DNA of 64,000 bases from Taishania pollutisoli (lineage in GTDB: Bacteria > Bacteroidota > Bacteroidia > Flavobacteriales_D > Crocinitomicaceae). The notes below the pieces were generated by a model, which worked only from the letters and a program-made list of their open reading frames with translations, was not told where the DNA came from and did not search any database. This document shows positions 1 to 7,941 of the stretch, piece by piece. Where the stretch lies: assembly GCF_014518315.1 (NCBI RefSeq), contig NZ_JACVEL010000012.1, positions 21,925 through 85,924 on the forward strand, in the 5' to 3' direction. Position numbers and translations under genes: made by a program. Position 1 is the stretch's first letter, and every line of letters begins with the position of its first letter.

Positions 1-2
1 CA

Positions 3-1199
3 GCAGATCATGAAGAAGCAACTGCCACCGTTACAACATTGACACAGGAGCAAATAAAAGCAGTCGGCATCACACTGGGGACAATTGAATACAAACAACT
101 GACCGCATCCATAAAAGCAAACGGTGCCTTGCGCGTACCCAACAACAACAAGGGAAATGCAACCTCCCTCTACGGAGGTGTCGTAAAAACACTGACAGTC
201 CAGATTGGCGACCACGTGAAAAAAGGTCAGGTCATAGCAACCATTGCCAATCCTCAGTTTATTCAATTACAGGAAGAATACCTGACCATCGACAGCAGGA
301 TTACACTTGCCGAACAGGAAATGCAACGTCAAAAAGAATTGAGCGAAGGAAATGCCGGGGCTAAAAAAAACTTGCAGTCGGCAACAGCAGAGCTAAATAC
401 ACTCCGTACACGAAAGGCATCCCTTCAACAACAAATCCAGTTAATGGGCATCAATCCGAACACTGTCAGTAATTCCAATTTACGCTCCGCATTGACGGTT
501 ACAAGCCCCATCAGTGGTACTGTCAGCAATGTATTTGCCAAGATCGGAAGCTATGTCGATGTTGCATTTCCGGTGATTGAAATTGTCGACAACAGTTCTC
601 TGCACCTGGATCTACAAGTATTTGAAAAAGATCTTCCGAAGATCAGAGTCGGGCAAATCATTCACTTTACCCTGACTAACAATCCGGAAAAAGAGTACGA
701 TGCAACTGTTTTCAGCATCGGTTCTTCTTTTGAAAACGAAAGCAAGAGCATTGCTGTACACGCAAAGGTTTCAGGAACGCCAACAGGGCTCATTGACGGG
801 ATGAACATTACGGGAATTGTAAGCCTGGATCATGTTAAAAGTCCGGCCGTTCCCAATGAAGCGATTGTTGAAGCTGACGGTAAATATTATATCTTTATTC
901 AAACCGATAGAGAAGCACAGGAACACCATGAAGAAAACGGACATGATGATCACGGACACGCACACGATGAAGGAGAAGCTACGCACAATCACACCGATGA
1001 AACCGAAGCTGGAAAACATGCGAACGAACAGGTAAAAACGATGAATTTTGAAAAAACAGAAGTGATCAAAGGAGTATCTGATTTAGGATATACAGCCGTG
1101 ACGTTTATTACAGAAGTTCCGGCGAATGTAAAAATTGTAACCAAAGGAGCATTTTTTATCAATGCCAAATTAAGTAATACGGGAGGCCATCAACATTAA
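3..1199 (+). CDS. Efflux RND periplasmic adaptor (HlyD/CzcB type), 5' truncated
   Basis: The reading frame is open to the left edge, so the N-terminus lies outside the window; the first candidate internal start (TTG at 39) is not the real one. The protein is a membrane-fusion adaptor that would link an inner-membrane RND pump to an outer-membrane channel. A biotinyl-lipoyl-like half (about 40-75) is followed by a coiled-coil hairpin rich in E, Q and K (about 80-140), the second lipoyl half and a beta-barrel domain. Near the C-terminus (about 290-330) is a His/Asp/Glu-rich stretch typical of metal-binding segments in CzcB/CusB relatives. The neighbours, a Fur-family regulator and a P1B ATPase, support metal efflux (Zn/Cd/Co or Cu/Ag). 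Which metal cannot be decided from sequence. Confidence 0.9.
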   Translation, partial: ADHEEATATVTTLTQEQIKAVGITLGTIEYKQLTASIKANGALRVPNNNKGNATSLYGGVVKTLTVQIGDHVKKGQVIATIANPQFIQLQEEYLTIDSRITLAEQEMQRQKELSEGNAGAKKNLQSATAELNTLRTRKASLQQQIQLMGINPNTVSNSNLRSALTVTSPISGTVSNVFAKIGSYVDVAFPVIEIVDNSSLHLDLQVFEKDLPKIRVGQIIHFTLTNNPEKEYDATVFSIGSSFENESKSIAVHAKVSGTPTGLIDGMNITGIVSLDHVKSPAVPNEAIVEADGKYYIFIQTDREAQEHHEENGHDDHGHAHDEGEATHNHTDETEAGKHANEQVKTMNFEKTEVIKGVSDLGYTAVTFITEVPANVKIVTKGAFFINAKLSNTGGHQH

Positions 1200-1204
1200 T
1201 TGCC

Positions 1205-1624
1205 ATGAAAAAGAAAATTGAACGTAAGCTCATCGATAAAAACACGCGGCCGACCAGCATGCGAATCCTGGTATACGATTTTTTAAGCACACAGGAAGTC
1301 GCCTTGTCACTCACCGAGATTGAACATTATTTCGATCAGGCAGACAGAGTAACCTTGTACAGAACCCTGAAAACATTTGAAGAGAAAGGAATTGTTCACA
1401 GCATTCAGGAAAACAATACCAGCAAGTACAAATTGTGTCACGACGACTGTAACGAAACGACACACAAAGACACACACCTGCATTTTTATTGTAAAATCTG
1501 TAAACAGACAACCTGTAAAGAGGAAATTGTCTTTCCCATGCACCCCGGTCTGAATTTCCGGATCGACGAAATTCGTTTTTTTGCCAAAGGAGTGTGCGAA
1601 CAGTGTATCGCAGAAATTAACTGA
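1205..1624 (+). CDS. Fur-family metal-responsive transcriptional regulator
   Basis: A 139-residue Fur/Zur-type repressor. The N-terminal winged helix has a recognition helix around residues 47-64 (DRVTLYRTLKTFEEKGIV). The C-terminal dimerisation and metal-binding half carries a His-x-His at 91/93 and two CxxC pairs (C96/C99 and C131/C134) that would hold the structural zinc. Additional Cys residues at 78, 82 and 104 are available. It starts five bases after the adaptor stop, so it is probably cotranscribed with the efflux genes and may autoregulate them. The regulated metal is not evident; zinc is plausible given the neighbouring P1B ATPase, but iron or another metal is possible. Confidence 0.9.
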   Translation: MKKKIERKLIDKNTRPTSMRILVYDFLSTQEVALSLTEIEHYFDQADRVTLYRTLKTFEEKGIVHSIQENNTSKYKLCHDDCNETTHKDTHLHFYCKICKQTTCKEEIVFPMHPGLNFRIDEIRFFAKGVCEQCIAEIN

Positions 1625-1640
1625 ATCAATACTACCTGAA

Positions 1641-1676
1641 AAAATCCTGTTTCTGATTGAAGCAGGATTTTTTTTG
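1641..1676 (+). terminator. Rho-independent terminator after the Fur-family gene
   Basis: A 13-bp stem (aaaatcctgtttc / gaagcaggatttt, one G-T wobble) with a 5-nt loop is followed by a run of T. It ends the adaptor-Fur transcript and separates it from the ORF6N gene. Confidence 0.85.
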
Positions 1677-1746
1677 TTTTATTAAGAGCAAAAAAATTAC
1701 TATATTCAACTAATCAACAACTTAAACAACAGTAAACCGCCATACT

Positions 1747-2262
1747 ATGTACTTACCGGATATTCACCGCAAAATATATGAAATACGTGATCAGAAGGTC
1801 TTATTGGATTTTGATCTTGCAGAATTATACGAGGTAGAAACAAAACGCTTGAACGAGGCTGTAAAAAGAAATCTGGACCGTTTCCCCGAACGATTCATGT
1901 TTCGTCTCACGCAGGAAGAATGGAACCTGATGCGGTCGCAAATTGCGACCGCATCAGATCAATCCAAACGAAATACATCTACAACACCTTTTGCATTTAC
2001 AGAACACGGCGTTACGATGCTCGCAAGTATTTTAAGAAGTAAGAAAGCTGTTAAAACAAATATTTTAATTGTTGAAGCATTTATAGCACTAAAGGAATTT
2101 GCACTAAATTATGTGGAACTTTCTACGAAATTAAAAGAAATAGAAACGACTTATAACAAACAGTTCAAAGATGTATACGATGCAATTAACTACCTTTTAA
2201 AAAAGGATCAACACATCGTCAATCAGGAAGATCGGAAGCGAATAGGATTTAAGAAAAATTAA
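1747..2262 (+). CDS. ORF6N domain-containing protein
   Basis: A 171-residue protein with an N-terminal ORF6N (KilA-N-like) DNA-binding domain, about residues 5-95. The typical sequence features are the DFDLAELY element, the R-F-P-x-x-F-M-F-R-L segment and FAFTEHGVTML. The C-terminal part (100-171) is helical and lysine/glutamate-rich. The family comes from phage and plasmid antirepressor-type proteins and is common as isolated genes in Bacteroidota; its cellular role is unknown. It stands alone behind its own terminator-bounded gap, inside an otherwise metal-resistance locus, which suggests acquisition as a single cassette. The coding sequence contains a perfect palindrome (separate entry). 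Confidence 0.88.
   Translation: MYLPDIHRKIYEIRDQKVLLDFDLAELYEVETKRLNEAVKRNLDRFPERFMFRLTQEEWNLMRSQIATASDQSKRNTSTTPFAFTEHGVTMLASILRSKKAVKTNILIVEAFIALKEFALNYVELSTKLKEIETTYNKQFKDVYDAINYLLKKDQHIVNQEDRKRIGFKKN
1927..1957. repeat. Perfect 15-bp inverted repeat with 1-nt spacer inside the ORF6N gene
   Basis: The left arm ctgatgcggtcgcaa (1927-1941) is the exact reverse complement of the right arm (1943-1957), with a single A at the centre. It encodes the LMRSQIATASDQ region. It is GC-rich compared with its AT-rich surroundings and could form a strong hairpin in the mRNA or act as a symmetric protein-binding site. Confidence 0.95.
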
Positions 2263-2378
2263 TGTCTTTTATTGGATTTTAGTTCTTCCAAATCTGGATT
2301 TACTCTCCTTTACTTTTTTACTTTGCAATAGCATTGCACGCTCTTCGTCACTACCTTTGTTGTACAAATTTTGAAGGC

Positions 2379-4364
2379 ATGAAGCATCAACAGTATTCTG
2401 ATGAAAACGAACAGCATTCCTGCTGTACACAAACAGAAAAAATCCATTCGCATACAGAACATCATCAACATGACGGTCACGACCACAGCCACGATAGCGA
2501 TAAAAATACATTCAGTATGTTTCTGCCTGCCGGTTGCTCGCTTGTACTATTACTATTGGCAATTGCATTCGACAACTGGATCCCGCAAAGTTGGTTCAAC
2601 AGTTGGATTCGGGTTCTGTGGTACGTTGTCGCATACATTCCTGTAGGATTTCCGGTATTAAAAGATGCTGTTACAAGTATTCGGAAAGGAGACATTTTTT
2701 CCGAATTCCTGCTGATGGGAATCGCTACGATCGGAGCATTTGCAATCGGAGAATACCCGGAAGGAGTTGCCGTGATGCTCTTTTATGCTGTCGGAGAAGT
2801 TTTCCAGACATTGGCGGTATCACGTGCGAAAAGTAACATAAAATCCTTGCTGGATCAACGTCCGGATGAAGTAACCATCCTCCGGGAAGGGCAACCTCAA
2901 ATAATCAAAGCAGAGGCAGCAAAAATCGGAGATATCATTCAACTGAAACCCGGAGAAAAATTAGGATTGGATGGAGAACTCATCTCCGAAAGAGCTGCAT
3001 TCAATACCGCTGCATTGACCGGAGAAAGTAAACCAGATACAAAAGAAAAAGGAGAAACAGTACTGGCGGGGATGATTAATTTGAACACGGTTAGTCAGGT
3101 ACGCGTTACTACTGAATATACCGACAGTAAACTGAGTAAAATTCTGGAATTGGTTCAAAATGCTACAGCCAAAAAAGCACCAACGGAATTATTTATCCGG
3201 AAATTTGCGAAAATATATACACCGATTGTTGTTTTCCTGGCAATCGGAATCTGTCTGCTCCCTGCTCTTTTTGTGAATCATTATCAGTTCAACGACTGGT
3301 TGTACCGATCGTTAATATTTCTCGTAATCTCGTGCCCGTGCGCACTCGTCATTTCCATTCCATTGGGATATTTCGGAGGTATCGGGGCAGCCAGCAGGAA
3401 TGGAATCTTGTTTAAAGGAAGTAATTTTCTCGACAAACTGGCTGAAATACAAAACGTGGTGATGGATAAAACCGGGACGATGACCGAAGGAGTTTTTAAG
3501 GTCCGGGAAGTCGTTTTTAATACTGCTTTCGACAGAGATGAATTGTTGAAAATGATCAATGTGCTGGAAAGTATGAGCACCCACCCTATTGCTACGGCTA
3601 TTCATGAATACGTCGGGACGTTGGATACATCAATTCAACTCTCGCATACAGAAGAAATTCCGGGACACGGTTTGAAAACAATCATCCATGGGAAAGAATT
3701 ATTGGCAGGAAATTTTAAACTGATGGACCAATTCAACATTTCCTACGCTGTTAATCCTTCGGAAATTGTCTACACAACGATTGCCATTGCTTACGACAAG
3801 CAATTTGTCGGGTACATCACCATTGCCGACAGCATCAAAGAAGACGCACAAAAAACCATTCACCTGCTTCACCAACTGAACGTAAAAACAACCATGTTGA
3901 GCGGAGATAAAAGCACGGTTGTCAACTATGTAGCAAAAGAACTGGGAATCGACAATGCGCACGGAGATTTATTGCCGGAAGATAAAGTGAATAAGGTAAA
4001 AGCAATCAAAGCACGGAATGAAAGTGTTGCATTTGTAGGTGATGGTGTCAATGATGCACCGGTTGTTGCGTTGAGTGATGTAGGTATCGCGATGGGTGGC
4101 CTGGGAAGTGACGCGACCATTGAAACAGCAGATGTTGTCATCCAGGACGATAAACCATCTAAAATTCCGGTTGCAATCAATATCGGGAAGCAAACCAAAA
4201 AGATCGTCTGGCAAAATATCATCCTTGCATTTGCCGTAAAAGCGGTGGTACTCATTCTCGGAGCCGGAGGGCTGGCAACGATGTGGGAAGCAGTCTTCGC
4301 AGATGTCGGGGTCGCATTACTGGCAATATTGAACGCTATACGAATCCAACGAATGACGTTTTAA
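2379..4364 (+). CDS. Heavy-metal-translocating P-type ATPase (P1B, Zn/Cd/Co type)
   Basis: A 661-residue membrane pump exporting divalent metals with ATP. The ATG at 2379 is preferred over the upstream TTG at 2334 because it is preceded by a purine-rich gaagg. The N-terminus has no ferredoxin-like CxxC domain and instead carries a His/Asp-rich segment (about 20-45). Seen in order: transmembrane helices, the TGES actuator loop, the CPC metal-transport motif (C319-P-C321), the phosphorylated DKTGT (D363), a conserved HP (SMSTHPIA), and GDGVNDAP near the C-terminal helices. The CPC plus DKTGTMTEG pattern fits the ZntA/CadA/CzcP group. Located next to the adaptor and the Fur-family regulator, it should remove metal from the cytoplasm. 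Confidence 0.95.
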   Translation: MKHQQYSDENEQHSCCTQTEKIHSHTEHHQHDGHDHSHDSDKNTFSMFLPAGCSLVLLLLAIAFDNWIPQSWFNSWIRVLWYVVAYIPVGFPVLKDAVTSIRKGDIFSEFLLMGIATIGAFAIGEYPEGVAVMLFYAVGEVFQTLAVSRAKSNIKSLLDQRPDEVTILREGQPQIIKAEAAKIGDIIQLKPGEKLGLDGELISERAAFNTAALTGESKPDTKEKGETVLAGMINLNTVSQVRVTTEYTDSKLSKILELVQNATAKKAPTELFIRKFAKIYTPIVVFLAIGICLLPALFVNHYQFNDWLYRSLIFLVISCPCALVISIPLGYFGGIGAASRNGILFKGSNFLDKLAEIQNVVMDKTGTMTEGVFKVREVVFNTAFDRDELLKMINVLESMSTHPIATAIHEYVGTLDTSIQLSHTEEIPGHGLKTIIHGKELLAGNFKLMDQFNISYAVNPSEIVYTTIAIAYDKQFVGYITIADSIKEDAQKTIHLLHQLNVKTTMLSGDKSTVVNYVAKELGIDNAHGDLLPEDKVNKVKAIKARNESVAFVGDGVNDAPVVALSDVGIAMGGLGSDATIETADVVIQDDKPSKIPVAINIGKQTKKIVWQNIILAFAVKAVVLILGAGGLATMWEAVFADVGVALLAILNAIRIQRMTF

Positions 4365-4399
4365 CAACGCGAATGAAACAGAGCGTATCATGAAAACAA

Positions 4400-4423
4400 A
4401 AAGGGAAGCAGAAGCTTCCCTTT
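4400..4423. terminator. Bidirectional terminator between the metal ATPase and tRNA-His
   Basis: A 10-bp perfect stem (aaagggaagc / gcttcccttt) has a 4-nt loop and A/T runs on both sides. It can end the plus-strand ATPase transcript and the minus-strand tRNA transcript. Confidence 0.85.
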
Positions 4424-4432
4424 ACTTTTGAG

Positions 4433-4507
<75 letters not shown>

Positions 4508-4535
4508 ATAAACTGCATTTTTTCAAATGCGAGTG

Positions 4536-4543
4536 CAAATATA
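4536..4543 (-). promoter_or_regulatory. Predicted -7 element for tRNA-His
   Basis: On the minus strand TATATTTG matches the Bacteroidota TAnnTTTG -7 consensus, 28 bases before the mature tRNA 5' end. No convincing -33 TTTG box is seen at the usual distance. Confidence 0.5.
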
Positions 4544-4682
4544 ATGAATTGTTTTGAATTTCCGAACAACCTCACACTATTTTTTTGTGAAGTTTTCATC
4601 TCCTCCCCCTCAATTAACTGACAATCATATTCATTTATTTGTTGTTGTTATTCGAATTCCTTGTTATCTCGTTTTTCATTCC

Positions 4683-4711
4683 TTTGATATCTGCTATTTT
4701 TAGTATCTTTG
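4683..4711 (+). promoter_or_regulatory. Predicted promoter of the B12 uptake operon
   Basis: TTTG at 4683-4686 and TATCTTTG at 4704-4711 are separated by 17 bases, matching the Bacteroidota -33/-7 consensus (TTTG, TAnnTTTG). Transcription would start near 4718, just before the riboswitch. Confidence 0.65.
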
Positions 4712-4719
4712 CACTGCTT

Positions 4720-4888
4720 TCTGCGAAGGAATTTGGTGTAAATCCAAAACTGTAACTGCAGCTGTTAGCACTGTGAAATCGCTTCATAAAGCCACTGTCC
4801 GGCATCCAACGGATGGGAAGGCGAAGTTGAGTTGGTGTAAGTCAGAATACTTCTCTCAAAGCATAACATAACGAAGGCTTCAGATTAA
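4720..4888 (+). ncRNA. Cobalamin (adenosylcobalamin-class) riboswitch
   Basis: The leader contains the ordered signatures of the B12 aptamer: a ggtgtaaatccaaaactgt segment (4735-4753), the Cob-box region gccactgtccgg with gatgggaaggcg (4791-4822), and the B12 box aagtcagaatac (4839-4850). It sits directly upstream of a TonB-dependent receptor operon, the classic target in Bacteroidota. About 95 bases separate it from the first start codon and no T-rich terminator hairpin is visible there. Control may therefore act on translation initiation or RNA stability (inference). Confidence 0.93.
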
Positions 4889-4985
4889 AGTCGGGCGTTA
4901 ACCAATGGCTTCTTCCGTCATTGATTGATTACCTTATTTAGCTGATTCTTCACTTTTAATTATTAACATTTTAAAATTTAAAAGC

Positions 4986-5960
4986 ATGAAGAAAGTTTAT
5001 TTTTTCACCGTTGCACTTGCAGCAACAACAACCGTTTTTTCTCAAGACGGGGCTGACACACTAACATTTGAATCGTACAATTTGGGCACTCAGGACTATT
5101 ACAACGGATCCGATGAGGCTGGCGATATTGTGATCGGCAACTTCACATTGAGCAACAGTTACAACACAGAATGGGGCAGCTGGAGTGGATTCGCTGTTTC
5201 AAAAGTACAGGACGTTACAACAGCCGGATGGGGAAATCAATATGCATCCTTTGCAAACGGAGGTGCTGACGGTTCTTCTCAATACGGAATGTGGTACAAT
5301 GGTGGTACAATTGAGTTCAACGCTGCCAAAGTATTGAAAAGCATCCAAATCACCAACGCAACATACACCGCAATATCAATGCGTGACGGAGACCAGTTTG
5401 CCAAGCAATTTGGCTCGGTAAACAGTGCCGCGGGAACACCGGACGGTACAAACGGTGCAGATTGGTTTTTGTTACAAATCGTTCCGTTAAACGAAAACGA
5501 TGAACTGGTCGGTGATACAATTGATTTCTACCTGGCAGATTACCGTTTTGCGGATGACAATGATGATTACATCGTTAACAGTTGGGAAACAGTTGATCTG
5601 GGGAATGTAACAGCCAATAAATTAGCATTTGTCCTTTCTTCTTCTGATAATGGAGAATGGGGAATGAATACTCCCGGATATTTTTCAGTGGACAACCTGG
5701 TTGCAAACAATTCATTGGGAATTGAAACGTTAACTCAATTAAACGCGGTTGTATACCCAAACCCTGCACAGGAGCAATTTACAATCGCAACAACTGAAGC
5801 TGCTGACATGGCGTTATTAAATGCAATGGGGCAAGTGGTAAGAACGGCAGTTGTTAATGGAACAACAGTTATTAATGTGAACGGACTTCCGGCAGGAATG
5901 TATCAGATAGCACTGAAAACAGCTTCAGGATCATCTGTTCAAAAATTAGTTATTCAATAA
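4986..5960 (+). CDS. T9SS-secreted DUF4465 protein, BtuH-like B12-binding candidate
   Basis: 324 residues: an N-terminal signal peptide (about 1-20, ending VFSQ), a DUF4465 domain (about 25-240) and a T9SS type A sorting domain (about 252-324, with the YPNP motif and terminal KLVIQ). DUF4465 hallmarks are YYNGSDEAG, WSGFAVS and GWGNQYASF. DUF4465 proteins are recurrent members of Bacteroidota cobalamin loci; from memory, a related surface lipoprotein family (BtuH) binds B12. Being first gene after the cobalamin riboswitch and 7 bases before the receptor gene supports capture of B12 at the cell surface. Here anchoring is by T9SS instead of a lipid. Direct binding is inference. Confidence 0.88.
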   Translation: MKKVYFFTVALAATTTVFSQDGADTLTFESYNLGTQDYYNGSDEAGDIVIGNFTLSNSYNTEWGSWSGFAVSKVQDVTTAGWGNQYASFANGGADGSSQYGMWYNGGTIEFNAAKVLKSIQITNATYTAISMRDGDQFAKQFGSVNSAAGTPDGTNGADWFLLQIVPLNENDELVGDTIDFYLADYRFADDNDDYIVNSWETVDLGNVTANKLAFVLSSSDNGEWGMNTPGYFSVDNLVANNSLGIETLTQLNAVVYPNPAQEQFTIATTEAADMALLNAMGQVVRTAVVNGTTVINVNGLPAGMYQIALKTASGSSVQKLVIQ

Positions 5961-5967
5961 AAAAACA

Positions 5968-7941
5968 ATGCATCACTATCTGTCAACGGTAATTTTCGGA
6001 TTGTTTTGTATTCCTGTCTTCTCTCAGGTGGAGCCGGATATAAAGCAACTGGAAGAGCTGGAAGTTACCGGAGCCAGATTAGATCGTTATTATGTGGATT
6101 CATTGAATGTTTATATTTCCCGAAAAGAAATCGAAGCGCTTCAACCGGATGATCTGGGTGAATTGCTTAAAAAATTACCGGGTGTAAATGTGAAATCCTA
6201 TGGCGGATTAGGTGGATTAAAAACAGTATCAATACGCGGATTAGGCGGACAACACACCAACTTCGTTATGGATGGGTTTAGTCAGTCACAAACACAGACA
6301 GGGCAAGTCAATCTCGGACAAATTCAGCTGGACAATATCGAATCGGTTGTTGTACAACGCGGAGGAGCTTCCGAACTGAACATCCCGGTCGCAGCACAAT
6401 TGAGTGGAAATGCAATCGTATTGGAATCCTTTCAATCCTTGCCTCCAACAATACCTTTACAACAAAAACTGTACACAAAATTTGGCTCATTTGGTCAGGT
6501 TGACCACCATTACATTGGAAAAACGGGAGGAGAAAAGTTTTTTGGGAGCCTGTTTCTGAAATACCGGCAGGCGCATGGCTCCTATCCTTTCCGGTACATG
6601 AATTACCAAACTGAAATAAAAGGAATACGTCAAAACAACGATTACACAGATATTAGCGGTGGATTGAACTTTCGTTATCAACCATATAAGAACCACCAAC
6701 TCAATGTTTACTTTCAACACCTGGAGGCAGATCAGGGAGTTCCAGGAGCAGTCGTCCTGTACAATGATTTCGCGAAACAACGACTCACCACCACCAATAC
6801 ACAGTTCAAAGCCGATTACAAAGGAAAGGTGAAGTTTCTCAACTACCGTTTTCATTACACGACGATGAACGACAGTTTACTATACGTCGACCCGGCTTAT
6901 CTCAATACGGCCGGAGAATTGAAATCCAGTTACCGGAATCGTGTACATGACTTCGGGCTGACGATGGGAACATCCATACGTGATCACTTCCATTTGAATG
7001 TGGGAGTGCAGGAAATTTACAGCAAATTGCGTTCTGTTGAATCACTGACAGCAAGTCCGGAACGGTTTCATTTTCTTTCCTTTCTGAAGGGAACCTACGC
7101 ATCCACCAGATGGACAGCTATTGCACAACTTGGGTTGCACCACGTACAGGAATTTAACAAGAATGGTGATAAGGCTGAAAACCGATCCCGCTTCAATCCA
7201 TACATGGAATTGCGGCATCATTTCACAGAAAAGATCGCACTGATCGGGTATTACCGGAACTCCTTCCGGATGCCGAATTTCAATGAACTGTACTACAACA
7301 ACATCGGGAATACGGAACTGGAACCGGAAGATGCCAACCAGTTTGCCCTCACGGCCTCCTGGACAATCGTAGACAGGAATAATATCTACCTGGGCATGCA
7401 GGCGGGCGGGTATTACCACCAAGTCAAAAATATGATCCTTACCATTCCCACCAAAAATTTGTTTGTCTGGTCTGTTCAAAATGTCGGGAAAAATGAGGTT
7501 CGCGGCGGTGACCTGATTGCCTCGTTCAGTTGGGCATTTGCAAAAAAATGGTCGACGCAATTGACTGCAAATTACACCTATCAGCAATCGCTGGATGTAA
7601 GTGACAGAAACAGCCCCAGCTACAAACATCAGGTTGCTTACAATCCTCTGCACGTCATCAACGCGGATGTTTCAGTGCATTACAGAAACCTCGGCATCAG
7701 GCTTTCATCCTTCCATAGTTCCGAACGATACACATTGAATGAAAACATTCCCGCCAATAAAATAGACGGTTTCAGCACGTTTGATCTGTCTGTATTCAAC
7801 CGGTTCAAACTGGATGAACACAACAGCATTCGTCTACAGATTACCGTTAAAAATATTACCGACGAATCGTATGCATTTGTACGCAATTACATCATGCCCG
7901 GCCGTCATTACTTATTTACTTTTGTATATGCGTTTATATAA
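5968..7941 (+). CDS. btuB: TonB-dependent outer-membrane receptor, BtuB-type vitamin B12 transporter
   Basis: A 657-residue outer-membrane barrel. A signal peptide (about 1-19, ending VFSQ) is followed by a TonB-box-like LEELEVTG segment and a plug domain (about 50-160: GVNVKSYGG, SIRGLGGQHTNFVMDG, VVVQRGG). The rest forms a 22-strand-type barrel ending in an aromatic residue-rich C-terminus (YLFTFVYAFI). The plug and size fit BtuB/siderophore receptors. The riboswitch, the DUF4465 gene before it and the BtuG-like gene after it make cobalamin the likely substrate. Energy would come from TonB-ExbBD and inner-membrane passage from BtuCDF, none of which is in the window. Confidence 0.9.
   Translation: MHHYLSTVIFGLFCIPVFSQVEPDIKQLEELEVTGARLDRYYVDSLNVYISRKEIEALQPDDLGELLKKLPGVNVKSYGGLGGLKTVSIRGLGGQHTNFVMDGFSQSQTQTGQVNLGQIQLDNIESVVVQRGGASELNIPVAAQLSGNAIVLESFQSLPPTIPLQQKLYTKFGSFGQVDHHYIGKTGGEKFFGSLFLKYRQAHGSYPFRYMNYQTEIKGIRQNNDYTDISGGLNFRYQPYKNHQLNVYFQHLEADQGVPGAVVLYNDFAKQRLTTTNTQFKADYKGKVKFLNYRFHYTTMNDSLLYVDPAYLNTAGELKSSYRNRVHDFGLTMGTSIRDHFHLNVGVQEIYSKLRSVESLTASPERFHFLSFLKGTYASTRWTAIAQLGLHHVQEFNKNGDKAENRSRFNPYMELRHHFTEKIALIGYYRNSFRMPNFNELYYNNIGNTELEPEDANQFALTASWTIVDRNNIYLGMQAGGYYHQVKNMILTIPTKNLFVWSVQNVGKNEVRGGDLIASFSWAFAKKWSTQLTANYTYQQSLDVSDRNSPSYKHQVAYNPLHVINADVSVHYRNLGIRLSSFHSSERYTLNENIPANKIDGFSTFDLSVFNRFKLDEHNSIRLQITVKNITDESYAFVRNYIMPGRHYLFTFVYAFI

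Noticed and set aside
2334..2378. Upstream TTG start for the metal ATPase
   Set aside because: The extra residues show no family similarity, and the ATG at 2379 has a better purine-rich leader.
7781..7927. Upstream start for the BtuG-like gene
   Set aside because: It would overlap the receptor gene by 160 bases and bury the clear lipoprotein signal peptide beginning at 7928.
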